64,000 nt of DNA, taken from Microbacterium sp. GTDB lineage: Bacteria > Actinomycetota > Actinomycetes > Actinomycetales > Microbacteriaceae. Position numbers and translations under genes: made by a program. This document shows, in pieces, positions 49,736 to 58,000 of the stretch (position 1 is the first letter of the stretch; every line of letters starts with the position of its first letter). Location: positions 1-64,000 of the forward strand of contig NZ_JAPSHY010000009.1 in assembly GCF_031179285.1 (NCBI RefSeq). Reading direction: 5' to 3'. Under the pieces are notes generated by a model, which had not been told where the DNA came from, did not search any database, and saw only the letters and a list, made by a program, of their open reading frames with translations.

Positions 49736-50874
49736 CCATCGCGCAGAAGACGGGTCCGATTCTCGGCACGGCGCTCCAGGGCCCGACCCTGCACACGATC
49801 CCGTCGTCAGTCGCGGCGAACGTCGCTGCCGTGCGAGCGTGGACACGAGCGCGGATCATGGCCGTGGTCAAGGCCGACGGCTACGGCCACGGCGCGGTGC
49901 CTGTCGCACTCGCCGCCGTCGCCGCGGGCGCTGAGCAACTCGGGGTCACCGATGCCACCGAGGGATCCGCACTGCGTACAGCGGGCCTCACCGTGCCGAT
50001 CGTCGCGTGGCTGCATCCGTCCGGCATCGACGCGGAACGGGCAGCGGCCGACCGTATCGACGTCGCCGTCGGCTCCGTCGACGAACTGCGTCAGCTGATC
50101 GCGGATGCCGGATCCCTCGGCGAACCCGGCATCCGTGTGCACCTCAGCGTCGACACCGGGATGGCTAGAGGAGGCTGTCCGAGCACGGACTGGGAGGAAC
50201 TCTTCCGCGTGGCACGTGCCGGTCACGGCCTCGGCAGGATCGAGGTCGTGGGCCTCATGGGGCACCTGCCGCTCGCCGACCGTGCCGAACCGGGGCTGAA
50301 CCGGCCGGCGGTCGCGCGGATGGAGGCGGCTGTGCGGTCGTCGCATTCGGCAGGCCTCGGACGGCTGACGAAACACCTGGCGGCGACGTCGGGGGCTCTC
50401 ACGGATCCCGCAACCCACTTCGACATGGTCAGGATCGGCGCAGGGCTCGTCGGAATCGATCCGTCCGGCAGCGTTGCGCTGGCGGGCGCGTCCCGGCTGA
50501 CCGCACCGATCGTGCACACGGCATCGGTGGGGCAGGGCACGGCAGTCGGCTACGGGTGGAGTCATGTCAGCGCCCGGCCGACCCACCTGAGCGTGGTGGG
50601 ACTGGGTTATGCCGACGGCATCCCGAGGGCGCTCTCCCGCCGCGCCGCAGTGCACGTCGACGGGCGCCGGCATCCGATCGTGGGGCGGGTGTCGATGGAC
50701 CAGATCGTGATCGACACCGGCGACGTCGCCTACCCGCGCGGCACCGTGGCGACCGTGTTCGGCCCCGAGGGCGGAGCCGTCCCGAGCATCCACGAATGGG
50801 CCGCGTGGTCCGACACCATCCCGCACACGATCGTCACCGGCATCGGGCCGCGAGTGAAGAGGAGCATCACATGA
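49732..50874 (+). CDS. PLP-dependent racemase, alanine or serine racemase (Alr/VanT-like)
   Basis: Cytoplasmic fold-type III PLP racemase of 380 residues. PLP lysine K47 in VVKADGYGHG; the second catalytic base Y293 in GLGYADGIPR; the C-terminal domain has RVSMDQIVID. The residue that is Tyr in alanine racemases (Y354 of the Geobacillus enzyme) is H365 here (TIPHTIV, where alanine racemases read I-x-Y-E). In the serine racemase VanT the same position is Asn, and changing this Tyr in Alr raises serine racemisation. The gene lies between vanY-like and ligase genes with ATGA overlaps, so it may provide D-Ser or D-Ala for the ligase. It has no membrane domain, unlike VanT. Confidence 0.82.
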   Translation: MTIAQKTGPILGTALQGPTLHTIPSSVAANVAAVRAWTRARIMAVVKADGYGHGAVPVALAAVAAGAEQLGVTDATEGSALRTAGLTVPIVAWLHPSGIDAERAAADRIDVAVGSVDELRQLIADAGSLGEPGIRVHLSVDTGMARGGCPSTDWEELFRVARAGHGLGRIEVVGLMGHLPLADRAEPGLNRPAVARMEAAVRSSHSAGLGRLTKHLAATSGALTDPATHFDMVRIGAGLVGIDPSGSVALAGASRLTAPIVHTASVGQGTAVGYGWSHVSARPTHLSVVGLGYADGIPRALSRRAAVHVDGRRHPIVGRVSMDQIVIDTGDVAYPRGTVATVFGPEGGAVPSIHEWAAWSDTIPHTIVTGIGPRVKRSIT

Positions 50875-51863
50875 ACGACGACATCCTGGTCATCGGCGGC
50901 GGGCAGAGCCCGGAGCACGAGGTGTCGCTCGCATCGGCGGCAGCCGTCGCGACCGCGCTCCGCGGCCGAGGCTTCGCGGTCACGGCGGTCACGATCGCCG
51001 CGGACGGCACCTGGATGCGGGACGGCGTCGCGCTCGGGAACGGGGCATCCGGATCGCTGGCGGCGGCGGTCGAGCTCATCGGGCGAGCGGATGCCGTCTT
51101 CCCGGCGCTGCACGGCGCGCTGGGCGAAGACGGCACGCTGGCGGCCCTCTGCGCGCTCGCGCACACACCGGTCGTGGGTTCCGGACTCGCCGCCGGTGCG
51201 ATCGCGATGGACAAGTGGGCGACGAAGCTGGTGGCCGAGGCGGCGGGTCTTCGCACGGCCCCTGGCATCGTGCTCACCGCCAGGGACATCGAGGATGCGG
51301 AGTTCGATGAGGATGTCGTGGTCAAACCGGTCTCTGCCGGATCCAGCTTCGGCGTCACCCTCGTGCAGGACGCCGAGCAGTTCGTGCCGGCACTGCGCGC
51401 CGCAGCGGAGTACGACGACCGGATCCTCGTCGAGCGCGTGATGCACGGACGGGAGATCGACGTCGCGGTGCTGCGCGAGGCCGACGGCTCGGTGTGGGCG
51501 CCGCCCGCACTCGAGATCCAGACCGACGGACTGTTCGACACCGCGACCAAGTACGACGGCTCTGCGCGATTCGTCGTCCCCGCTGAGTTGAGCGACGGGG
51601 ACCGTCGTGCGTTGACGGCGGCGGCTGTCACGATGTTCGAGGCGCTCGGATGCGCGGGCGTGGCGAGGATGGACTTCTTCCTCACCGACGCCGGTCCGGT
51701 GCTGAACGAGGTCAACACGATGCCGGGGATGACCGCGGCCTCGCAGGTGCCGCGCATGCTCCAGGCGGCCGGGGTGGCATACCCCGAGCTCGTCTCGCGG
51801 CTGGTGCAGGCCGCGATGGCGGCATCCGCTGTGGGTGCGGACACGGCCGCGGCCGTGCGCTGA
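50871..51863 (+). CDS. D-Ala-D-X ligase (Ddl/VanC-like)
   Basis: ATP-grasp ligase of 330 residues. N-terminal GGQSPEHEVSLASA, ATP-grasp core VVKPVSAGSSFGV and the omega loop with ATKYDGSARFVVPAELS, then NEVNTMPGMT for Mg/ATP. The K-Y pair in the loop is that of Ddl or D-Ser-type ligases; the His of D-Ala-D-lactate ligases (VanA/B) is absent, so a D-Lac product is unlikely. A choice between D-Ala and D-Ser cannot be made from the residues I can see. Last gene of vanY-racemase-ligase, start overlapping (ATGA). Confidence 0.82.
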   Translation: MNDDILVIGGGQSPEHEVSLASAAAVATALRGRGFAVTAVTIAADGTWMRDGVALGNGASGSLAAAVELIGRADAVFPALHGALGEDGTLAALCALAHTPVVGSGLAAGAIAMDKWATKLVAEAAGLRTAPGIVLTARDIEDAEFDEDVVVKPVSAGSSFGVTLVQDAEQFVPALRAAAEYDDRILVERVMHGREIDVAVLREADGSVWAPPALEIQTDGLFDTATKYDGSARFVVPAELSDGDRRALTAAAVTMFEALGCAGVARMDFFLTDAGPVLNEVNTMPGMTAASQVPRMLQAAGVAYPELVSRLVQAAMAASAVGADTAAAVR

Positions 51864-51876
51864 CGCGCTCTCCGGG

Positions 51877-54363
51877 TCAGAGCCGGTCGACAGCGGTGAC
51901 GGTGACGACGGCGGCGCCCGCCTCATCGGATGCGGCGAGGTCGACCGTCGCCGTGATTCCCCAGTCGTGGTCGCCGGCCGGGTCGTCGAGGATCTGCCGG
52001 GCAGTCCATACCGGGCCCGTCTCGTCGAGGATGAGGAGCTGCGAGCTGCGCGCATCGGGCCCGGTGCGGATCTCGTCGTGCTCGGCGTAGTACGCATCCA
52101 GTGCATCCGACCAGGCATCGGCCCCGAATGAGGGGTCGATCTCGGCCAGTGCGTCGACGTTCTCCCGTGAGGCCAGCTGCACCCTGCGGAACAGCTCGTT
52201 GCGCACCAGCACCCGGAAGGCCCGGGCATTGCTGGTGAGGCGCTTGGGCGCGGGCGGGACGATCGGTTCGTCGTCCGGGCTCTGCAGCCTGCCGTTCACG
52301 AGCTCCTCCCACTCGTCCAGCAGGCTCGAGTCGACCTGGCGGACGAGCTCGCCGAGCCATTCGATGAGGTCGCGCAGATCGTCGGTCTTGAGCTCTTCGG
52401 GAATGGTCTGCGACGCGGCGCGGTATGCGTCGGAGAGGTAGCGCAGGACCACGCCCTCGGAGCGGGCGATCTTGTAGTAGGCGACATATTCCCCGAACGA
52501 CATGGCGCGTTCGTACATGTCGCGGACCACCGACTTCGGGTGCAGCTCGAAGTCACGGATCCAGGGTTGCGCGGCGCTGAACGTCTCGAAGGCGGCGGTC
52601 AGCAACTCGTCGAGCGGCTTCGGGTAGGTCACCTCTTCGAGCAGTTCCATCCGCTCGTCGTACTCGATGCCCTCGGCCTTCATCGCTCCGATCGCCTCAC
52701 CCCGGGCGAGGAACTCCTGCTGGCTGAGCACAGCCCGCGGATCGTCGAGGGTCGCCTCCACGATCGAGATGATGTCGAGCGCGAAGCCGGGGGACTCCGG
52801 GTCGAGCAGCTCGAACGCGGCGAGGGCGAAGGGGGACAGCGGCTGGTTCAGCGCGAAGTTCGGCGCGAGGTCGACCGTCAGCCGGATCTCGCCGTCGGGC
52901 GTGCGCTCGACCACACCGGATTCGCGCAGCGTGCGGTAGATGCCGATGGCGCGGATGGCGAGTTCGCGCTGGCGGACACGCGGCTCGTGGTTGTCGTATA
53001 CCAGCGCGCGCATATTGGCGAACACGTCACCACCACGTCCGACGACGTTGAGGATCATCGCGCTCGTGATCTGCATGTGCGAGGTGAGCGTCTCGGGCAC
53101 CGCGTCGATGAGCTTGCGGAAGGACGGCTCGCCCCAGGAGACGAACCCGTCCGGGGCCTTCTTGCGGATGATCTTGCGCTTCTTCTTGGGGTCGTCGCCT
53201 GCCTTGCGGATCGCCGCCATGTTCTCGGTCTCGTGTTCCGGCGCCTGTGCGACGACGGTGCCGGCGGTGTCGAAACCCGCGCGACCGGCACGACCGGCGA
53301 TCTGATGGAACTCGCGCGCGTTCAGCTGACGCATCCGCGTGCCGTCGAACTTCGTCAGTGCCGTCAGCAGCACGGTGCGGATCGGCACATTGATGCCGAC
53401 CCCGAGGGTGTCGGTGCCGCAGATGACGCGGAGGAGCCCTCGCTGGGCGAGCTGTTCGACGAGGCGGCGGTACTTCGGCAGCATTCCGGCGTGGTGCACA
53501 CCGATGCCGGCGCGCAGGAACCGCGACAGCGTCTTGCCGAACGCGGTGGTGAAGCGGAATCCGCCGATGAGCTCGGCGATCACATCCCGCTGCTCCCTGG
53601 TCGCGATTTTCGTGCTCGACAGCGCCTGGGCGCGCTCCATCGCCGCGGACTGGGAGAAGTGCACGACATAGACCGGCGCCTGCCCGGTGTTCAGCAGATC
53701 CTCGATCGTCTCGTGGATCGGCGTCGTCTCGTAGAAGAAGTGCAGCGGCACCGGGCGCTCCACGCCGGTGACCGTCGCTGTCTGGCGCCCGGTGCGCCGG
53801 GAGAGATCGGCGGCGAGCTCGGTGACGTCGCCCAGCGTCGCCGACATCAGCACGAACTGCACCTGCGGCAGCGTGAGCAGCGGCACCTGCCACGCCCACC
53901 CGCGATCGGGATCCGCGTAGAAGTGGAATTCATCCATCACGACCTGACCGACGTCGGTCGAGGGCCCCTGCCGGAGGGCGACGTTCGCGAGGATCTCGGC
54001 CGTGCAGCAGATGATGGGTGCGTCGGGGTTCACCGCTGAATCGCCGGTGACCATACCGACGTTCTCGGCGCCGAAGACGTCGACGAGCGCGAAGAATTTC
54101 TCGCTCACGAGCGCCTTGATCGGAGCGGTGTAGTAGCTGCGGCGTCCGGCGGCGAGGGCGGCGAAGTGCGCACCGATCGCGACGAGCGATTTGCCCGTTC
54201 CCGTCGGGGTGCTGAGGATCAGGTTGTTGCCGGAGACGATCTCGATGATCGCCTCGTCCTGCGCCGGGTAGAGGCTGATACCGGTCGACTCGACCCAGTC
54301 CGCGAACGCCAGATACACCGCATCAGGATCGGCGTCGGAGACGGCGGCGGAGTCGAGGAGCAT
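51877..54363 (-). CDS. Ski2-like DEAD/DEAH-box helicase with C-terminal DUF3516-type region
   Basis: Superfamily II helicase of 828 residues. Walker A TPTGTGKS (52-59), motif II D144-E-F-H (a DEFH variant of DEVH/DEAH), motif III SAT (LMSATLG), motif VI QIAGRAGRAGFDT near ~345. The long C-terminal part (~400-828) is helical and of the DUF3516 type seen in actinobacterial helicases of this subfamily; probably RNA or DNA remodelling. No fusion or frameshift was seen. It is divergent to nothing and followed closely by ligase genes on the opposite strand (14 bp). Confidence 0.9.
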   Translation of the reverse strand: MLLDSAAVSDADPDAVYLAFADWVESTGISLYPAQDEAIIEIVSGNNLILSTPTGTGKSLVAIGAHFAALAAGRRSYYTAPIKALVSEKFFALVDVFGAENVGMVTGDSAVNPDAPIICCTAEILANVALRQGPSTDVGQVVMDEFHFYADPDRGWAWQVPLLTLPQVQFVLMSATLGDVTELAADLSRRTGRQTATVTGVERPVPLHFFYETTPIHETIEDLLNTGQAPVYVVHFSQSAAMERAQALSSTKIATREQRDVIAELIGGFRFTTAFGKTLSRFLRAGIGVHHAGMLPKYRRLVEQLAQRGLLRVICGTDTLGVGINVPIRTVLLTALTKFDGTRMRQLNAREFHQIAGRAGRAGFDTAGTVVAQAPEHETENMAAIRKAGDDPKKKRKIIRKKAPDGFVSWGEPSFRKLIDAVPETLTSHMQITSAMILNVVGRGGDVFANMRALVYDNHEPRVRQRELAIRAIGIYRTLRESGVVERTPDGEIRLTVDLAPNFALNQPLSPFALAAFELLDPESPGFALDIISIVEATLDDPRAVLSQQEFLARGEAIGAMKAEGIEYDERMELLEEVTYPKPLDELLTAAFETFSAAQPWIRDFELHPKSVVRDMYERAMSFGEYVAYYKIARSEGVVLRYLSDAYRAASQTIPEELKTDDLRDLIEWLGELVRQVDSSLLDEWEELVNGRLQSPDDEPIVPPAPKRLTSNARAFRVLVRNELFRRVQLASRENVDALAEIDPSFGADAWSDALDAYYAEHDEIRTGPDARSSQLLILDETGPVWTARQILDDPAGDHDWGITATVDLAASDEAGAAVVTVTAVDRL

Positions 54364-54377
54364 CCCCCGATCCTCTC

Positions 54378-54462
54378 ACCGTTCACAACTCCTCAGATTC
54401 CGGTGGCACGCCGGCGGAAAGCGGGCAGCAGCCTCTGGAGGTGAAGATTCTGAGGAGTTGTG
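54378..54462. repeat. Interspersed inverted repeat (copy 2)
   Basis: ACCGTTCACAACTCCTCAGA at 54378-54397 is identical to 24612-24631. An inverted partner CTGAGGAGTTGTG at 54450-54462 pairs with CACAACTCCTCAG (54384-54396), leaving a loop of ~53 bp. It sits in the 123-bp gap between the helicase start and the sigma-factor stop. Confidence 0.7.
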
Positions 54463-54486
54463 CGCAAGCCCGCGCCGCGGCAGGGT

Positions 54487-55338
54487 TCAGATCACAACGT
54501 CCGCAAGGCGCGCAGGGTCGGCGAGGACGTGCAGGCCGATGATCCGGGCGTCCTCGATGTCGAACGACATCAGCGAGACGACGCGTCCGCCGAACGTCGC
54601 CGCCACTCCAGGACGACCGTCGATCAGCACCGGGGTGGAATGGGCGGCGAGGCGTGCCGACAGCACGGCCTGAGCGGCGATCTCAGCCGCCCCCGCAAGG
54701 TTCTGGCTGCTCGTGCCGTAGTCCGCACGGAGCATCGCATCCTCGTGCAGCAGGCCGAGCAGCGCCTCCAGATCACCCTGCTGCGCCGCGGTCAGCCACG
54801 CCTCGACGAGGGTGCGACCGCGGGCACGGTCGGCTCTCGCGGGCACGGTCGCGTCACGCAGCCGACGTCGCGCTCGGGAGGCCAACTGCCTGGCGGCCTC
54901 GGGGGAGCGTTCCATGGCGGTCGCCACTTCATCGAACGGCTGACCGAAGACGTCGTGCAGCACGAACGCGATGCGCTCGGCGGGGCTCAGGGTGTCGAGC
55001 ACGACGAGCAGCGCCACGTTGACGCGATCGGATCGGTCGACGAGGTCGGCGAGGTCGGGTGCTGGGTCCACCGGCTCGTCGCGCCACGGCTCCACCTGCC
55101 ACGACCGTTCGCGCGTCGACCGAGGGGCCCGCAGCATGTCGAGGCTGATTCGCGAGACTACGGTCGTGCACCAGGCGTCGATGTTGTCGATCTCCGCGGC
55201 ATCCGATCGCGCCAGTCGCAGCCACGTCTCCTGCACCGCATCGTCGGCATCGGCGTGCGAACCCAGCAGCCGTGTGGCGATCGCACGCAGGCGCGGCCGA
55301 GCCGCCTCGAACCTTCTCGCGAGTGCTTCGTCATCCAT
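54487..55338 (-). CDS. sigJ: ECF sigma factor, ECF41 type, with SnoaL-like C-terminal domain
   Basis: Protein of 283 residues: sigma region 2 (~5-75, ARRFEAARPRLRAIATRLLG, DAVQETWLRL), region 4 (~115-170, LDTLSPAERIAFVLHDVFGQPFDEVATAMERSPEAARQLASRARRRL, quoted here as SPAERIAFVLHDVFG and MERSPEAARQLASRA), then a SnoaL-like domain (~180-283) that serves as the built-in regulatory tail of ECF41. ATG 55338 chosen, ahead of an exact ECF41-type promoter. Its divergent neighbour is an NAD(P)-binding protein, the kind of 'COE' partner gene typical for ECF41 loci. Confidence 0.88.
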   Translation of the reverse strand: MDDEALARRFEAARPRLRAIATRLLGSHADADDAVQETWLRLARSDAAEIDNIDAWCTTVVSRISLDMLRAPRSTRERSWQVEPWRDEPVDPAPDLADLVDRSDRVNVALLVVLDTLSPAERIAFVLHDVFGQPFDEVATAMERSPEAARQLASRARRRLRDATVPARADRARGRTLVEAWLTAAQQGDLEALLGLLHEDAMLRADYGTSSQNLAGAAEIAAQAVLSARLAAHSTPVLIDGRPGVAATFGGRVVSLMSFDIEDARIIGLHVLADPARLADVVI

Positions 55339-55364
55339 GTCACATCTCCTCATCGACGCTCGTC
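55338..55364 (+). promoter_or_regulatory. ECF41-type promoter toward the NAD(P)-binding partner gene
   Basis: TGTCACA at 55338-55344, 16-bp spacer, CGTC at 55361-55364. Exact to the ECF41 consensus as I recall it (TGTCACA-N16-CGTC). The -35 overlaps the start codon of the sigma gene on the other strand. Confidence 0.7.
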
Positions 55365-55372
55365 GTGATGTC

Positions 55373-55399
55373 GACGAATGCGATAGCCGGTATGTGACA
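55373..55399 (-). promoter_or_regulatory. ECF41-type promoter toward the sigma gene itself
   Basis: On the minus strand TGTCACA (55399-55393), 16-bp spacer, CGTC (55376-55373): the same exact consensus, pointing at the sigma-factor gene, whose start lies 35 bp on. It implies positive autoregulation. Confidence 0.7.
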
Positions 55400-55431
55400 G
55401 GCCGTCGCGACACCTGAAAGGACGACGAATC

Positions 55432-56208
55432 ATGAGCACTCCCATTCTGGTCACCGGCGGCACCGGGAACATCGGACGCCACACCGTCGCGCTGCTGCGC
55501 GCCGCAGACCGAGATGTCCGGATTCTCACCAGGAGCTCCCGCGCCTCGCAACCGGGGATTCGCTATGTCCAGGGAGACACGGTCAACAACGTCGGTCTCG
55601 ACGAGGCGCTCGCGGGTATCGAGACGGTGCTCCATCTCGCGGGCGGCGCCAAGGGTGATGACGTCGCGGCGCGGAACCTCGTCGCGGCGGCTCGCCGCGC
55701 GGGAGTCCGACACCTCGTGCTCATCTCGGTGATCGGAGCGGATCGGATGCCGATCGGTTACTTCCGGATGAAGCTCGCCGCCGAGCAGGAATTCGAGCGC
55801 AGCGGCATCCCGTGGACCGTGCTCCGGGTGGCTCAGCTCCATGACTTCGTGGTCCCCATCGCGAAGGTGCTGTCGGCGATGCGGATCGCGCCGCGTGGGC
55901 TGCGCTTCGAATCGGTCGGCGTGGAGGAGGTGGCCGAGCGGCTGGCCGAGCTCACGCTCAGCGAGCCCGGCGGACGGGTGGCAGACCTCGCCGGCCCCGA
56001 GGCGCAGGACGTGCGCGACCTGGTGCGCGCCTTCGACCTGGCGCGTGGGCGCACGCGGAGGCTGCTGCCGCTTCGGATCCCCGGAGCGATCGGCCGCGCC
56101 TACCGGGCCGGAGAGAATCTCGCACAGGAAACCGCGCGGCGCGGCGACCAGACCTGGACGGAGTTCCTCGCCGAGCGCGCGACGACCAGGGTCGCGGGTG
56201 AGGGCTGA
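55432..56208 (+). CDS. NAD(P)-binding NmrA/epimerase-like protein (COE-type ECF41 partner)
   Basis: Atypical SDR of 258 residues: TGGTGNIGRHTVALLRAADRDVRILTRSSR (quoted TGGTGNIGRHTV) forms the nucleotide loop at the N-terminus. C-terminal ELTLSEPGGRVADLAGPEAQDVRDLVR. ECF41 sigma genes are usually next to such an oxidoreductase/epimerase, which is often the main target. GAAAGGA precedes the start at 8 bp. Its stop lies in the first unit of a 7-bp tandem repeat, so the C-terminus (VAGEG) may vary with repeat number. Confidence 0.87.
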   Translation: MSTPILVTGGTGNIGRHTVALLRAADRDVRILTRSSRASQPGIRYVQGDTVNNVGLDEALAGIETVLHLAGGAKGDDVAARNLVAAARRAGVRHLVLISVIGADRMPIGYFRMKLAAEQEFERSGIPWTVLRVAQLHDFVVPIAKVLSAMRIAPRGLRFESVGVEEVAERLAELTLSEPGGRVADLAGPEAQDVRDLVRAFDLARGRTRRLLPLRIPGAIGRAYRAGENLAQETARRGDQTWTEFLAERATTRVAGEG

Positions 56209-56243
56209 GGGCTGAGGGCTGAGGGCTGAGAGCTGAGGGCTGA
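56202..56243. repeat. Six copies of a 7-bp tandem repeat
   Basis: GGGCTGA x4, GAGCTGA, GGGCTGA from 56202. The stop codon of the NAD(P)-binding gene is in the first unit (56206-56208). Since 7 is not a multiple of 3, gain or loss upstream of the stop would change the reading frame. Confidence 0.85.
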
Positions 56244-56373
56244 CGGTCGGCGCCCGGCGTCCGACGGATGCCGGGGGCGCGGCGCGCCGCGGCCGCACTG
56301 GCCGACGGCATCCGTCTTTGAGATCATCGGAGCACCACGCGTGCGGTGAGACCCACCGCCGGGAAGGACGCCG

Positions 56374-57885
56374 ATGTCTGACCAGATCTTCACCTTCGCA
56401 GCCCTCGGGCTGTACTTCGCCGCGATGCTCCTCATCGGCTACATCGCCTTCCGGCGCACCGCCGACCACGAGGACTACATGCTCGGCGGACGAAACCTGC
56501 CGCCGTGGGTGGCCGCGCTCAGCGCCGGCGCCTCCGACATGTCGGGCTGGCTGGTGATGGGTCTTCCCGGAGCGATCTACGTCTCGGGTCTCATCGAGGC
56601 GTGGATCGCGATCGGCCTGACCATCGGCGCGTACCTGAACTGGCTCATCGTCGCCCCGCGCCTTCGGGCCTACACGCAGGTCTCGCGCAACTCGATCACG
56701 GTGCCGAGCTTCTTCGAGAATCGTCTTCGCGACACCACGCGTCTGCTGCGCATCCTCTCCGGCGTCGTGATCCTCGTCTTCTTCACGCTGTACATCTCCT
56801 CGGGGATGGTCGCGGGCGGCGTCTTCTTCGAGAGCTCGTTCAACGGCGACTACCTGACCGGGATGCTGCTCGTGACGGGTGTCACGCTCGCCTACACGCT
56901 TTTCGGCGGATTCCTCGGTGCATCCTTCACCGACGTCGTTCAGGGCCTGATGATGGTGATCGCCCTGATCGTCATCCCGATCGCCGCCGTCATCGCCGTC
57001 GGCGGATTCGGCGAGATGGGCACAGTGCTCGACGACGCCGCCCCCGGTCACCTTTCTCTGCTGGGCGGCACGGCGCTGACCGGCGGCACGGTGCTGGCCA
57101 TCGTCTCGTCGCTCGCCTGGGGACTCGGCTACTTCGGTCAGCCGCACATCATCGTGCGCTTCATGGCGCTGCGCAGCCCGCAGCAGGCGAAGAGCGCTCG
57201 CCGCATCGGCATCTCATGGATGGTCGTGTCGCTCGCCGGTGCAGTGTTCTCGGGGCTGGTCGGTGTGGCCTACGTCGCCAAATCCGGTTTCGACCTGTCG
57301 AACCCCGAGACGGTGGTGCTGATGATGTCGCAGACGCTGCTGCATCCGTTCGTCGCCGGTCTCGTGCTGGCCGCGGTCCTCGCGGCGATCATGAGCACGA
57401 TCTCGAGCCAGCTGATCGTGAGCTCGTCGGCCCTTGTCGAAGACCTCTATCGGGTGCTGCGCAAGGATCCACCCGAGTCGAAGCGGCTCGTCCTGATGGG
57501 GCGCATCGCCGTGCTGCTCGTCGCCGTGGTCGCGGCGGTCCTGGCGATCAGCCCGAACGAGACGATCCTCGAACTCGTCTCCTTCGCCTGGGCGGGATTC
57601 GGCGCGGCATTCGGGCCGATCATCCTGCTGAGCCTGTTCTGGCGGAAGCTCACCAACTGGGGCGCGCTGGCGGGCATGTTCGTGGGAGCCGCGACGGTGT
57701 TCATCTGGAAGGCGCTGAACACCGGGCTCTACGAGCTGCTCCCCGCCTTTGTGCTTGCCTTCGTCGCCGCTGTCGTTGTGAGCCTGTTCACCTACAAGCA
57801 CGACGACGAGATCCAGCAGGAGTTCACCGACACCGGCACGATGGTCGCCCTGCCGCAGCCGCGTGCCGTCGGCGACACCCCCTGA
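56374..57885 (+). CDS. putP: Sodium/proline symporter
   Basis: Sodium:solute symporter of 503 residues with about 13 membrane helices. PutP-type segments: GGRNLPPWVAALSAGASDMSGWLVMGLPGAIYVSG (quoted LSAGASDMSGWLVMGLPG), the SGVVILVFFTLYISSGMVAGG segment, and GYFGQPHIIVRFMALRS near ~251. The two Ser/Thr sodium-binding segments (ASDMSGW; LAAIMSTISSQLI) are intact. Proline uptake driven by Na+. Start ATG 56374 with GGAAGGA. It stands alone and is terminated by a strong hairpin shared with the opposing FUSC gene. Confidence 0.93.
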   Translation: MSDQIFTFAALGLYFAAMLLIGYIAFRRTADHEDYMLGGRNLPPWVAALSAGASDMSGWLVMGLPGAIYVSGLIEAWIAIGLTIGAYLNWLIVAPRLRAYTQVSRNSITVPSFFENRLRDTTRLLRILSGVVILVFFTLYISSGMVAGGVFFESSFNGDYLTGMLLVTGVTLAYTLFGGFLGASFTDVVQGLMMVIALIVIPIAAVIAVGGFGEMGTVLDDAAPGHLSLLGGTALTGGTVLAIVSSLAWGLGYFGQPHIIVRFMALRSPQQAKSARRIGISWMVVSLAGAVFSGLVGVAYVAKSGFDLSNPETVVLMMSQTLLHPFVAGLVLAAVLAAIMSTISSQLIVSSSALVEDLYRVLRKDPPESKRLVLMGRIAVLLVAVVAAVLAISPNETILELVSFAWAGFGAAFGPIILLSLFWRKLTNWGALAGMFVGAATVFIWKALNTGLYELLPAFVLAFVAAVVVSLFTYKHDDEIQQEFTDTGTMVALPQPRAVGDTP

Positions 57886-57908
57886 CCACGGCGTCGTCCG
57901 CCGCGAGC

Positions 57909-57951
57909 GCACGAACCGCCCTTCCCGAGGCTCGCGAAGGGCGGTTCGTGC
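57909..57951. terminator. Bidirectional stem-loop terminator between putP and the FUSC gene
   Basis: Perfect 16-bp stem (GCACGAACCGCCCTTC at 57909-57924 and its complement at 57936-57951) with an 11-nt loop. Little T-run follows on either side. Confidence 0.8.
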
Positions 57952-58000
57952 GTTCTCGATGACGCGAGATCGAAGTGGCCGACGCGAAGAGGCAGTCGCG

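Noticed and set aside
47161..51863. VanA/VanB-type D-Ala-D-lactate resistance operon
   Set aside because: No VanH dehydrogenase and no VanX; the ligase lacks the His of D-lactate ligases.
52540..54039. Plus-strand frame opposite the helicase gene
   Set aside because: Composition is typical antisense (Arg/Gly/His rich) with no domain.
54487..57147. 886-codon frame running through the sigma factor, its neighbour and part of putP
   Set aside because: Only the first 283 codons read as sigma factor; the rest is antisense to two real genes.
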